Assembly: GCF_023205015.1 (NCBI RefSeq)
Contig: NZ_CP096258.1
Span: forward strand, 1,612,001 to 1,676,000
From: Providencia rettgeri
GTDB lineage: Bacteria; Pseudomonadota; Gammaproteobacteria; Enterobacterales; Enterobacteriaceae
Reading direction: 5' to 3'
Length of the DNA stretch: 64,000 nt
Both the position numbers and the translations under genes were made by a program. Numbering within the stretch: position 1 is the stretch's first letter; every line of letters begins with the position of its first letter. The notes beneath the pieces are model-generated. The model had not been told where the DNA came from and ran no database searches. It saw only the letters and a list, made by a program, of their open reading frames with translations. This document shows positions 53,796 through 61,133 of this stretch, one piece after another.

Positions 53796-54998
53796 ATGGC
53801 AATAACAGATACATTTTTGCGAACAAATCAGGGCAAAAAACAATCATCGGTTATCGAAAAATCAGATCGTGACGGTTTGTGGGTGCGCATTTCTAAAAAT
53901 GGCGTGGTGTCTTTTTTCTATCGATACCGATTTCTAGGTAAGCAGGATAAGATGACTATTGGGAAATACCCTGTAATGTCACTCAAAGAAGCCAGATCTA
54001 AGGTTTTGCACTGGTCAAAGGTTCTAAGTGAGGGGCAAAACCCAAAACTGGTTCAGTCCTTGGAAATTGAAACTATCAATCAGAATAGCTCATTTGAAGA
54101 CTTATATCGACAGTGGCATGAGATGCATTTTGAAGGGAAGGTAAGTTCAGTGAATGTATTGAGAACTTTTGAAATACACGTATTCCCTAAGTTAGGTAAG
54201 TATTCACCAGAGCAGTTAACTACAAAAATATGGGTTTCTTATTTAGATGGAATGTCTAAAAAGTACTCAGAAATCACGAAGCGCATTTTAAATAACTCAG
54301 CTGAATGTTATGAGTGGGCTAGAAAGCGGAACATGATAGCTCTAAACCCGCTATTAAATCTTAGCCCTAAAGATTTCGGTGTTAAAAAGGGGCAAGGTTC
54401 ACGCACGTTAGACGACTCAGAAATTTACTACATTTTAAAAGCTAGCAAAGAATCAAGAATGGAAGAGAAAAACGCTTTGTTTGTGTTTTTATGCCTTTAC
54501 TATGGTTGTCGTGTTGGTGAGCTTCGATTAGCCAAAAAAAGCGATTTTGACTTCAATAAAATGATATGGGTAGTTCCTGCAGAGAACCACAAGACAGGAG
54601 GCTCAACAGGAATGCCATTAATAAGACCAATAATAGAAGACTCTGTTCCTGCTATACAAAGGCTTATCGAGTTAGCTGATAGTGAAGTAATTTTTAACTC
54701 AGGAACGGATGTTATATCTTTTAATTTTCACCTATCATTTCCTAAAAATCTTATTCGATACTGCAAAAGAAGTTATGATGTAATCATCCCTCATTTTTCT
54801 ATGCATGACCTAAGACGTACCGCTAGAACGAATTTCTCAGAATTAACCGCGCCTCATGTCGCAGAAACAATGCTAGGTCATAAATTACCCGGGGTATGGG
54901 GTGTTTATGATAAATACAGCTATATGAATGAGATGAGAGAGACTTATAAAAAGTGGTGGGATAAATTGGAGTTAATAACGAAATTCGCCCCAAGTTAG
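53796..54998 (+). CDS. Prophage tyrosine integrase
   Basis: About 400 residues from the ATG at 53796; a GTG at 53739 gives an implausible Cys-rich leader. The N-terminal DUF4102-like domain (DGLWVRISKNGVVSFFYRYRF, then MTIGKYPVMSLKEAR) is typical of P4-type integrases. The SAM-like core-binding domain is followed by the catalytic domain. It has CRVGELRL (first Arg), HDLRRTARTNF (His-x-x-Arg), GHKLPGVWGVY (His) and the Tyr in YDKYSY. It integrates and, with Xis, excises the prophage. The terminator overlaps its stop. Confidence 0.95.
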   Translation: MAITDTFLRTNQGKKQSSVIEKSDRDGLWVRISKNGVVSFFYRYRFLGKQDKMTIGKYPVMSLKEARSKVLHWSKVLSEGQNPKLVQSLEIETINQNSSFEDLYRQWHEMHFEGKVSSVNVLRTFEIHVFPKLGKYSPEQLTTKIWVSYLDGMSKKYSEITKRILNNSAECYEWARKRNMIALNPLLNLSPKDFGVKKGQGSRTLDDSEIYYILKASKESRMEEKNALFVFLCLYYGCRVGELRLAKKSDFDFNKMIWVVPAENHKTGGSTGMPLIRPIIEDSVPAIQRLIELADSEVIFNSGTDVISFNFHLSFPKNLIRYCKRSYDVIIPHFSMHDLRRTARTNFSELTAPHVAETMLGHKLPGVWGVYDKYSYMNEMRETYKKWWDKLELITKFAPS

Positions 54999-55010
54999 GG
55001 GCGTTATTTT
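54986..55010 (+). terminator. Terminator overlapping the integrase stop
   Basis: CGCCCC (54986-54991) pairs with GGGGCG (54998-55003), followed by TTATTTT. The int stop codon (54996-54998) lies in the loop. It stops int transcription before the convergent xis-like gene. Confidence 0.8.
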
Positions 55011-55222
55011 CATTTGTGGCTCGCTTTACTTAGTTCCGAATCTTTCGTTTGCCATTCTAAAACTTTATATTTAAACCATCTATTTTCAGATCCTTGATAG
55101 CTACAGTCAGGTTCGGGAAATGGTAATACTGCACGCTTTCTTCTTCTGTCTAGCGTTCTTGAAGAAATTCGTAGATGTTCACATACATCTTTAGTGGTCA
55201 TATATGCATTATCAAGGGTCAC
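55010..55222 (-). CDS. Excisionase-like small HTH protein
   Basis: A 70-residue basic protein with an N-terminal MerR/AlpA-type helix-turn-helix (MTTKDVCEHLRISSRTLDRR). A wing with PDCSYQGSENRWFKY follows. Position beside int and domain type suggest Xis. It is the last gene of the leftward operon and converges with int, eleven bases apart. It overlaps its upstream neighbour by four bases. Confidence 0.7.
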   Translation of the reverse strand: MTLDNAYMTTKDVCEHLRISSRTLDRRRKRAVLPFPEPDCSYQGSENRWFKYKVLEWQTKDSELSKASHK

Positions 55223-55536
55223 TTATCACCTCCCTTCACATATCCATTCTTCAATATTGCCGCTGCAACTTCAGCTGGAGTTCCTAGCCACATAGCATCA
55301 TCGATAATGGCGTTTAGGTTTCCATAGCTGAGGTCTTCAACTGTTTTTGGCCATACATTTTGCGGGACGCCATAATAAACACAATCGGCTATCTGGCTGG
55401 TGGTCATTTGAATGATTTCCTCAGTGGTGAAATTCATTCTCTGATAACCAGCATCCCAAACAGCCTCAGTTACATCACCCGGATCACCACCTGTATTTTT
55501 AATGATGCTGACGAGATTGAAATCAAGCGTTGTCAT
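55219..55536 (-). CDS. Hypothetical prophage protein
   Basis: About 105 residues from the ATG at 55536 (MTTLDFNLVSII), chosen because it gives a normal short overlap with the upstream gene; an ATG at 55569 would overlap by 47 bases. It is acidic, with ADCVYYGVPQNVWPKTVEDL in the middle. I do not recognise a family. Four-base overlap with the xis-like gene. Confidence 0.6.
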   Translation of the reverse strand: MTTLDFNLVSIIKNTGGDPGDVTEAVWDAGYQRMNFTTEEIIQMTTSQIADCVYYGVPQNVWPKTVEDLSYGNLNAIIDDAMWLGTPAEVAAAILKNGYVKGGDK

Positions 55537-55915
55537 TAGCTTCACCTCGTAGTTCGACCAATACGTCATGAGCAGAGTTAATTTCTGGTGGACAACATCC
55601 TATCGTTGGCACTAAAACGCCTTCATTATATCGCTCAAGTAACTGTTCTAATGCCAGAGTGGCGAGCTCAATGAGGTGCTTGAGATTTACATTTCTGGCT
55701 CTTTCCTCCTCGAGGGCCATAGCGGTGTAATACAAAACCTCAAGTGGTAACCTATCCATAGCATCATCAGGATGAACTTCGTCTAGGTCAGCAATGCAAC
55801 CTTTGCGGACGTCTCGCCAATCATTAGATCCGTTAGTAACGTGAACCGCTACGCTATTTTCATGATTTTTATGTATGTTCACTAAAACAACAGGGTTCTC
55901 AATTTTGCTCATCAC
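55523..55915 (-). CDS. Hypothetical prophage protein
   Basis: A 130-residue acidic protein (an ATG at 55912 is equally likely as start). A helical region LPLEVLYYTAMALEEERARN precedes a second helix rich in Leu and Glu. No family recognised. It overlaps both neighbours, as in the rest of the leftward early operon. Confidence 0.6.
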   Translation of the reverse strand: MMSKIENPVVLVNIHKNHENSVAVHVTNGSNDWRDVRKGCIADLDEVHPDDAMDRLPLEVLYYTAMALEEERARNVNLKHLIELATLALEQLLERYNEGVLVPTIGCCPPEINSAHDVLVELRGEANDNA

Positions 55916-56147
55916 TCACCTTCCTTGCTCGTTTTTTCTTTTTGGTGATCGGAATTAATTTTGGTTCAACAACTTGTGGTGCTGGTGGTAGAGGAGGGTA
56001 TATACCCATCCTGATATAACAGCGTTGTCTGATCCCGTGAATAATTCGAGCCGTCCAATCGCAACCATCATCCACATAGTGAGTAACCCGAACTATCACA
56101 TCGTCGTAATCAACCATTTCATGGTCAGTGTTGTTTTGTTCAATCAC
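55899..56147 (-). CDS. Hypothetical prophage protein with basic C terminus
   Basis: An 82-residue protein with an acidic N-terminal half and a proline-rich linker (YPPLPPAPQVVEP). A strongly basic tail (TKKKKRARK) could bind nucleic acid. No family recognised. It overlaps both neighbours by 4 and 17 bases. Confidence 0.55.
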   Translation of the reverse strand: MIEQNNTDHEMVDYDDVIVRVTHYVDDGCDWTARIIHGIRQRCYIRMGIYPPLPPAPQVVEPKLIPITKKKKRARKVSDEQN

Positions 56148-56365
56148 TTGTTAGCCTCCTTGCTAATAATTTTGTAGGCATGTAATACATGGTTAGCCTT
56201 ACCGTAAATCGTTGTTACTCGAAAAAAGAAACCTGTAGACGCTTCATGGACTGGTGCGCTTAGCAAGGCTTTATCTATCAGCTGATTTAACAATCGACGC
56301 TCTGTAACAAAAGATAAAATGGTTATCTTTGCTGTGTTGCCCATGGCGATATATTCAATTTTCAT
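56144..56365 (-). CDS. Hypothetical prophage protein
   Basis: A 73-residue protein starting MKIEYIAMGNTAKITIL, with no domain that I recognise. An in-frame ATG (M8) is a possible alternative start. It lies 12 bases after the next gene upstream and overlaps the downstream gene by four bases. Confidence 0.5.
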   Translation of the reverse strand: MKIEYIAMGNTAKITILSFVTERRLLNQLIDKALLSAPVHEASTGFFFRVTTIYGKANHVLHAYKIISKEANK

Positions 56366-56377
56366 TTTTTACCGTCC

Positions 56378-56950
56378 TTAGTGCATGGTTGGCATTGCAG
56401 GGAAACCACCTTCTGATTCCAGTGCACGGATATAATCATCGTGAAGAATGCAAAGACCTTCGCGTCCTTTGGCTGATAGACGAGGACCGTGTTCTAGTGA
56501 GATATCAAGAAAATCGATATACACTCGGACAGTAAAGTCAGCCCATAATGCTTTCCCGACCGTTTCAACCATGATCCGTTCTAAGTTTTCACTTAGAGCA
56601 AGACGCAGAGGAGCAGGGTAAATACTCAGTGACGATTTGCCATTGCTATAGATGGTCGCTAAATCAATGCCGCCGCTACCATTTGGCACCTCAATAGTGC
56701 CGTTTTTCTCTTGTTGTTCGCGGATAAAGCAAGCCACTACCACCCAGCGCCAAACTGAAACGCGTTGTTCAGGTGTTAGGGTGTCTGGTTCATCAGCTAA
56801 CTTGCCCACCACAGCAGCAGCCAAATACAGGCCTTTTAGTAACTCCTTATCGTAGTGACCACATTCAAGCGCCTTAACTGCGTCAGAATAAGAAATCAAA
56901 GTGCCATCGTCGGCAATAACGCCATTACCTGCATCAGTAAAATAAGCCAT
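56378..56950 (-). CDS. Hypothetical prophage protein
   Basis: A 190-residue protein beginning MAYFTDAGNGVIADDGTLIS. It is helical, with LKGLYLAAAVVGKLADEP and WRWVVVACFIREQQEKNG, no Cys cluster and no membrane segment. I do not recognise a family. It is among the longer genes of the leftward operon. Its start shares a base with the upstream stop (TAATG-type junction at 56950). Confidence 0.6.
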   Translation of the reverse strand: MAYFTDAGNGVIADDGTLISYSDAVKALECGHYDKELLKGLYLAAAVVGKLADEPDTLTPEQRVSVWRWVVVACFIREQQEKNGTIEVPNGSGGIDLATIYSNGKSSLSIYPAPLRLALSENLERIMVETVGKALWADFTVRVYIDFLDISLEHGPRLSAKGREGLCILHDDYIRALESEGGFPAMPTMH

Positions 56951-57372
56951 TATTTAGCCTCCGTTGTTGGCAATGCTTCACGCTGGTTCCAGACGAGAAC
57001 TGCTGTATCTTGATAATCTTCGGGTTGTTTGGCGCCACAGCAATCGCAATGGATCACAAACAAATCCTCACCATCCCAATTGGAATAATTCAGTTCAACT
57101 TCGTCATTGCCGCAGAACGGGCAAGGCAGTAGCTTAATTTGGCCTCTTGGTGGGCATAGATTAATTTCTGCTAAAGTGCCCATACCAAAACCAACCGGAA
57201 CTACTGAATAAAGGGTGTGGTTGGTTGATTTGATATCATTGTCGCTAAGAATTTCTTTTGATTTTTCGATGGCATCAGAAACGCCTATCGCTTTAATTTC
57301 CATCGATAGTGTGTGGCGGTGTCCGCAAGGGTAATCACCTAGATAAGTCACTTGGTAGCTTGTCATTTCCAT
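56950..57372 (-). CDS. Lar-like zinc-ribbon restriction-alleviation family protein
   Basis: About 140 residues from the ATG at 57372, which has AAGGGGAT upstream; the ATG at 57420 overlaps the previous gene. The C-terminal half has the Lar pattern: LLPCPFCGNDEVELNYSN, HCDCCGAKQPEDYQD and AVLVWNQRE, with two CxxC zinc knuckles. Rac prophage Lar modulates host EcoKI restriction, so a role in evading restriction is plausible. The N-terminal 85 residues are additional and unknown. Confidence 0.7.
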   Translation of the reverse strand: MEMTSYQVTYLGDYPCGHRHTLSMEIKAIGVSDAIEKSKEILSDNDIKSTNHTLYSVVPVGFGMGTLAEINLCPPRGQIKLLPCPFCGNDEVELNYSNWDGEDLFVIHCDCCGAKQPEDYQDTAVLVWNQREALPTTEAK

Positions 57373-57382
57373 TTTTATCCCC

Positions 57383-58132
57383 TTACTTTGAACCGAATAA
57401 TTTTTTAAGATCAACATCATGAATTTCTAGCCAAGCTTCAGCGGGCCATGACTTAACACTACCGAACCGAGGGTCGGGTACTATCTCAACCTCAATCCCT
57501 CGCTCTTTGCACCACTTGCGCATTGGGTAAGGGCTATGCTTGATGCCAGTTGCATTCTGTACTGCGGTAATAGTTGCGTGTTTTACACTCTCACCTAGTC
57601 GTTCTGATAGCTGGCGATTTTGGCGAGTGGCGGCGCTTAACTTTCCAAGTGCGGAAGCTTCTCGGCTGCGACTAATTTGTGACTTGGTGCGCTCGGCGAT
57701 GTCTGCTCGCTCTTTTTCAGCAATGCGACCCGCCTCTGACTCCATAGCCATTTGAAGAATTTCCATTTTGCTAAGTACTGGCTGGGTAGCTGCAGGTTTC
57801 GCTTGCCCAGTTTCCAGAGCGTGCCAACGGTCAATAATTGCCGCACGGCGAACTACGTCATAGCCCGAAATAAGAATTTCAGTATGTCGACGGTCTAGCT
57901 TGATTTCAGATATATAACTACGGGAGTCAATGACAGCAATTACACCTTCAATCAATGTAATTTCTTGATTTTTATAATGACCCAAATTTGGTTCATCTTT
58001 TTTAATGCTATAGAGCTGCTCAAGCATCACCCATATATCTCTTATGACGTGCGTGTGTTTTTTACTTGTAAGTTTCGCAATCTCTTGACTGCCCATCATT
58101 GGTTGGTGATTTTGTGTAATTAATTCGCTCAT
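57383..58132 (-). CDS. Rha/AntA-like phage regulatory protein
   Basis: A 249-residue protein. The N-terminal Rha-type domain covers about residues 10-115: SQEIAKLTSKKHTHVIRDI and LISGYDVVRRAAIIDRWHAL. A charged helical linker follows, then a C-terminal domain with HATITAVQNATGIKHSPYPM. Rha domains occur in phage antirepressor-like proteins, some of which block growth in certain hosts. The exact role here is not readable. Confidence 0.7.
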   Translation of the reverse strand: MSELITQNHQPMMGSQEIAKLTSKKHTHVIRDIWVMLEQLYSIKKDEPNLGHYKNQEITLIEGVIAVIDSRSYISEIKLDRRHTEILISGYDVVRRAAIIDRWHALETGQAKPAATQPVLSKMEILQMAMESEAGRIAEKERADIAERTKSQISRSREASALGKLSAATRQNRQLSERLGESVKHATITAVQNATGIKHSPYPMRKWCKERGIEVEIVPDPRFGSVKSWPAEAWLEIHDVDLKKLFGSK

Positions 58133-58134
58133 AA

Positions 58135-58350
58135 TTAAACCTTCTTAATATCAATTTTTAACTTCTTGGCTAATCGGCGCTGTTGTCTATTTAGTGGCAT
58201 TCGAATGTCATCGCCGTTTCTTTCAAATTGGGATAGGTGTTTGCAGACATTGGCATAATCTTTAACTTCATTTCTTTCTAAACTAAGCCCTTGGGCAATT
58301 GTCATGCCTGCAACACCTTGCTGAGTTCTGCTGCGTTTTCTTTTGCTCAT
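58135..58350 (-). CDS. Small basic prophage protein
   Basis: A 71-residue, very basic protein (KRKRSRTQQ at the start, RQQRRLAKKLKIDIKK at the end) with a Gly-rich first third. No family recognised; nucleic-acid binding is possible from charge alone. It starts four bases inside the upstream gene and ends two bases before the Rha-like gene. Confidence 0.55.
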   Translation of the reverse strand: MSKRKRSRTQQGVAGMTIAQGLSLERNEVKDYANVCKHLSQFERNGDDIRMPLNRQQRRLAKKLKIDIKKV

Positions 58351-58556
58351 AAATAACTCTCCGTCACTTTAATTTTTGCTTTAGATAAACAACGGTCAGT
58401 TGCTTGACTACTTATTTTCTGTTGATCACTTAACGCGCCATTTACTGGCGGTTTGGCAATGTAAAAAGCTTTGTTATATTGCTCAGCGGCACGTCGATAT
58501 AACCTTCTATCTTCAAGTGACTTGCCAGTATTCATATAATGTTCAAAGTTACTCAC
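58347..58556 (-). CDS. Small protein resembling ANR-family regulators
   Basis: A 69-residue protein. YRRAAEQYNKAFYIAK resembles the A-x-x-A-E-x-G-x-Y-x-x-A-A pattern of AraC negative regulator (ANR/Aar) proteins. It is adjacent to a clearer ANR-like gene, which it overlaps by eight bases. Assignment is tentative. Confidence 0.5.
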   Translation of the reverse strand: MSNFEHYMNTGKSLEDRRLYRRAAEQYNKAFYIAKPPVNGALSDQQKISSQATDRCLSKAKIKVTESYL

Positions 58557-58854
58557 AGCTCACCTCCGAAGTTTTATTAATATTGGCTTCCAGTAATTCA
58601 GCTTCTTTTTTACTTTTAATTTTTTCCCTTGCTTTTTTATTACGTTCTTTTTGTTGTTCTTCATATTCAATTGCGCGAGTTAATAAAGAATTACGCAGTG
58701 AGTTGTGCTCTATTCGATATTCAGCCCACCGCAAGTCTTTTTCTGTTCTGGCTAAATATTTAGCCTGCCCCCACAATATGGATGCTTCTAAATAATCACC
58801 GGCTTGTTCTGCCTTTGCTGCCTGTTGTGCAACACTTAAATAACTTGGCTTCAT
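58549..58854 (-). CDS. ANR-family-like transcriptional regulator
   Basis: A 101-residue protein. Its first 50 residues fit the ANR pattern: AQQAAKAEQAGDYLEASILW and GQAKYLARTEKDLRWAEYR. A Lys/Glu-rich helix (about 58-85) follows. Known ANR proteins bind AraC-family activators and damp virulence genes. The target in this phage or its host is unknown. It overlaps both neighbours. Confidence 0.6.
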   Translation of the reverse strand: MKPSYLSVAQQAAKAEQAGDYLEASILWGQAKYLARTEKDLRWAEYRIEHNSLRNSLLTRAIEYEEQQKERNKKAREKIKSKKEAELLEANINKTSEVSCE

Positions 58855-59192
58855 TTATTCATTTCCTTTTGATGTAAATGTTCAGCAATGAGCAAAGTAA
58901 TATCACTAATGAACTCTTTGCCTTCATCAGTTAGCTTTCCGTGTTTATTGTAAAAACTATCGTAGACTTCAATTATTTGCTGGTCGGTTGCTCCTGCTTC
59001 TTTACGGCAAATGTTATTTTCGTATAAGTTGATTAATGATTGTTTTAATACCTCAGTATCTAAATCAACTCGGTATTTAATACCATCGACAGTTCGCTCG
59101 AATGTTGATGCTTTCTTTTTACTTTTTAGATAATCAAAGATTGCATCAATAAAATGTTTTCTTCTTTTGTCTAATAAAGTTAATTTTTCCAT
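58851..59192 (-). CDS. Hypothetical prophage protein
   Basis: A 113-residue, mostly helical protein (RRKHFIDAIFDYLKSKKKA near the start, DITLLIAEHLHQKEMNK at the end). No family recognised. Its end overlaps the ANR-like gene by four bases. The 75 bases upstream of its start hold no gene; they break the otherwise close packing of the operon. Confidence 0.55.
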   Translation of the reverse strand: MEKLTLLDKRRKHFIDAIFDYLKSKKKASTFERTVDGIKYRVDLDTEVLKQSLINLYENNICRKEAGATDQQIIEVYDSFYNKHGKLTDEGKEFISDITLLIAEHLHQKEMNK

Positions 59193-59267
59193 TTTCTTAT
59201 TCCTGAATTTAGATAAGGGGATTCCCTCAGCATTGACGCTGATTTGAATTTAAATTTGTTTTTTTAA

Positions 59268-59690
59268 TTATTTATTGGTTATTGCTTCTTGAAGTCTGCC
59301 GTATTTTATTGCCGCATCTTCCTTTGCTTCTTCGAATTTGGTGTTTGCTTTCTGCCATTCCTTTTCTAACTGTAAAATATGTTTTTCTTTTTTAAGCTTT
59401 TGTTTTAAATCTCGATATATTTCAGCTTGCCTATCTATATACTCTGGCAGCATTGCACCGCGCTTAAAGGCATGAGTACCACCAGGCAACTGTGTTTTAA
59501 TGTCTGGCTCGTTAGTTGGCTTGCCTAGCTTACTAAATTCATCACTAGCAAGGATGTGTGCATATTTATTGATAGCTGCATCTTCAGTGAAATAGCTTTT
59601 ATTGCACGGCTGAACAAAATAAACCTCACGAGTAATGACCTGAATGTCGTGACCTGTTGTTATTTCTATAGGCTTTGCTTTGTTTGTCAT
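59268..59690 (-). CDS. Hypothetical prophage protein with C-terminal coiled coil
   Basis: A 140-residue protein whose first half is mixed and contains QVITREVYFVQPCNKSYFTE. The second half is a long charged coiled coil (about 85-135). No family recognised. It starts one base after the upstream gene ends. Confidence 0.55.
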   Translation of the reverse strand: MTNKAKPIEITTGHDIQVITREVYFVQPCNKSYFTEDAAINKYAHILASDEFSKLGKPTNEPDIKTQLPGGTHAFKRGAMLPEYIDRQAEIYRDLKQKLKKEKHILQLEKEWQKANTKFEEAKEDAAIKYGRLQEAITNK

Positions 59691-59691
59691 T

Positions 59692-60183
59692 TTAATTTTC
59701 CTTAATAAGAGTGTCTAAACTATTGAGTGTTTTACTTAATGTATTTGCCATTAAATCTAATTGTGCATATAGCGTTGGGGTATCTGGTTCATTTTCGTAT
59801 ATGTCACTTTTAAGTTGATGCAGAGAAAGCTCGACATTATTAATATCCCCAATAGCACCATGTAATTTATTTTCTGATAACTTACTATTTTGATTGGGGG
59901 GGGCAGAACGCCGTTTAATTTCCTCACTAGAATAATAAACATTATCATCTAATGCTTTAGCAATAATAATTGACTCTTGAATCAATAAACCTATTTTACA
60001 TAGAACGTCTTTTGATAAAGGGTCATTGTCACTACATGAAGAGTCAAACAATAAGGTACCAATTGCTCCGACACCTTCAATTAATGCTTCTGATGTCATT
60101 TCGTTATTAATAGAAATTCCACTAAGTTGCTCGATTGAGTAGTTTTTGAAATCTTTTATTTTTATCGTATCGCTAGTTTTCAT
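59692..60183 (-). CDS. Hypothetical prophage protein with a poly-C tract
   Basis: About 163 residues from the ATG at 60183, with GGGAAGTG upstream; a GTG at 60189 would add two. It is acidic and Leu-rich, with helical segments. An eight-C run (59896-59903 on the plus strand as G) encodes SAPPNQ in the middle of the gene. Slippage there would move translation to another frame. No family recognised. Confidence 0.55.
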   Translation of the reverse strand: MKTSDTIKIKDFKNYSIEQLSGISINNEMTSEALIEGVGAIGTLLFDSSCSDNDPLSKDVLCKIGLLIQESIIIAKALDDNVYYSSEEIKRRSAPPNQNSKLSENKLHGAIGDINNVELSLHQLKSDIYENEPDTPTLYAQLDLMANTLSKTLNSLDTLIKEN

Positions 60184-60185
60184 TT

Positions 60186-60371
60186 TCACTTCCCAAGATT
60201 AATTTTAATTAATGACTCATGGGCGCGAATCACTGATAATAAGGCTACAGCCAAAGTATTTAGGGTGTTTTCATTATCAATAAATCCTGAATCTAAAATT
60301 AAATTAATAATGGCCTTTGCGTAGGTTAATTCAGTGTTAGCTGCATCTCTTAATTGAATATTGTCATTCAC
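60186..60371 (-). CDS. Hypothetical small prophage protein
   Basis: A 61-residue helical protein (DAANTELTYAKAIINLILDS, then VALLSVIRAHESLIKINLGK). No family recognised. The ATG shares a base with the stop of the upstream gene (60371), and its stop lies two bases before the next start. Confidence 0.55.
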   Translation of the reverse strand: MNDNIQLRDAANTELTYAKAIINLILDSGFIDNENTLNTLAVALLSVIRAHESLIKINLGK

Positions 60372-60556
60372 TATTCTTTCTCCAAAATATCATCGACCTC
60401 AGTTTCACATTGAGCGATTAATTGATTGGCTATATGTTTTTCACTGTTGTCTCTATTTAGATATTGAGCGGCAATTAAAAACGCTTTCACTCGGTTAAAC
60501 ACATCCATACATTCACTAACTTGTACTTTGGGGGGGGCTGTTTTATTCATGTCCAT
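60371..60556 (-). CDS. Hypothetical small prophage protein with a poly-C tract
   Basis: About 61 residues from the ATG at 60556 (GGGA six bases upstream); ATGs at 60550 and 60580 are alternatives. An eight-C run near the 5' end (60530-60537) encodes TAPPKV and resembles the tract in the gene at 59692. A helical Cys-containing middle follows. No family recognised. Confidence 0.5.
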   Translation of the reverse strand: MDMNKTAPPKVQVSECMDVFNRVKAFLIAAQYLNRDNSEKHIANQLIAQCETEVDDILEKE

Positions 60557-60737
60557 TATCCCGTTGTGCATTTTCTTCAATTAACCAACCGGCTACAGGG
60601 TTGGATAGTTCGTAAGCCAATTCAATTAAACTATCGATAACTGGATCGCCTGCAAATTGGCTATTTAACTGGAATAGTACTGCATTCAGTTGGGCGCTTT
60701 TTTTTGCGGCGACACTTAATTTAATTTCGTGTGACAT
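60543..60737 (-). CDS. Hypothetical small prophage protein
   Basis: A 64-residue protein, SHEIKLSVAAKKSAQLNAVL at the start and an amphipathic helix DPVIDSLIELAYELSNPVAG after it. No family recognised. It lies one base after the first gene of the operon and overlaps the next. Confidence 0.5.
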   Translation of the reverse strand: MSHEIKLSVAAKKSAQLNAVLFQLNSQFAGDPVIDSLIELAYELSNPVAGWLIEENAQRDNGHE

Positions 60738-60738
60738 G

Positions 60739-60954
60739 TCACGCTCCTACAGGTGTTTGTGATGCCAGTGATAAAACATAATCACGTACAAGTTGTAATT
60801 TTGCTGATTTCAAATCAGCTGCATAAACCTCTTTGCGTTCTCCTTTGGCTTGTGGATCACTACGCTTTACGGCAAAGAAGCAGAACTTAAACAGACCTGT
60901 ACGGATATCAGGTTTAAGTACGTTGGTATTTGACGCATAATGTATAGTCGGCAT
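60739..60954 (-). CDS. First gene of the leftward operon, Icd-like small protein
   Basis: A 71-residue protein. CFFAVKRSDPQAKGERKEVY and AKLQLVRDYVLSLASQTPVG resemble, from memory, small phage proteins annotated as host cell-division-inhibitor Icd-like/Ash-like. It occupies the position of lambda N but shows no Arg-rich antitermination motif at its N terminus. The left operator group lies 33 bases upstream, so it should be repressed by CI. Confidence 0.55.
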   Translation of the reverse strand: MPTIHYASNTNVLKPDIRTGLFKFCFFAVKRSDPQAKGERKEVYAADLKSAKLQLVRDYVLSLASQTPVGA

Positions 60955-60987
60955 TTTTTAAACCTTAAAATTATGATGTGCTTTTAG

Positions 60988-61050
60988 TATTACCACTAGT
61001 GATAAATAAGTCAACACCGCAAGTGATATTATTTCATCACTAAAGGTTAT
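60988..61050. promoter_or_regulatory. Left operator group (OL-like), three repeats
   Basis: Three related imperfect palindromes sit between cI and the leftward operon: TATTACCACTAGTGATAA (60988-61005), CAACACCGCAAGTGATATT (61012-61030) and ATTTCATCACTAAAGGTTAT (61031-61050). All carry (G)TGAT or ATCAC half-sites like those of the group between cI and cro. They probably bind CI and Cro and cover the leftward promoter. Confidence 0.7.
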
Positions 61051-61075
61051 ATATTTGATTTTGAAAGGGATAAAA

Positions 61076-61110
61076 AATAAAAAAGCCCGGCGTATTTATC
61101 GCTCGGGCTT
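61076..61110 (-). terminator. Terminator of the cI gene (minus strand)
   Basis: AAGCCCG (61083-61089) pairs with CGGGCTT (61104-61110). On the minus strand TTTTTTATTTTTT follows the stem. It separates cI from the leftward operon promoter. Confidence 0.85.
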
Positions 61111-61133
61111 GGGGATTTGATGTGTTGGGGGAG

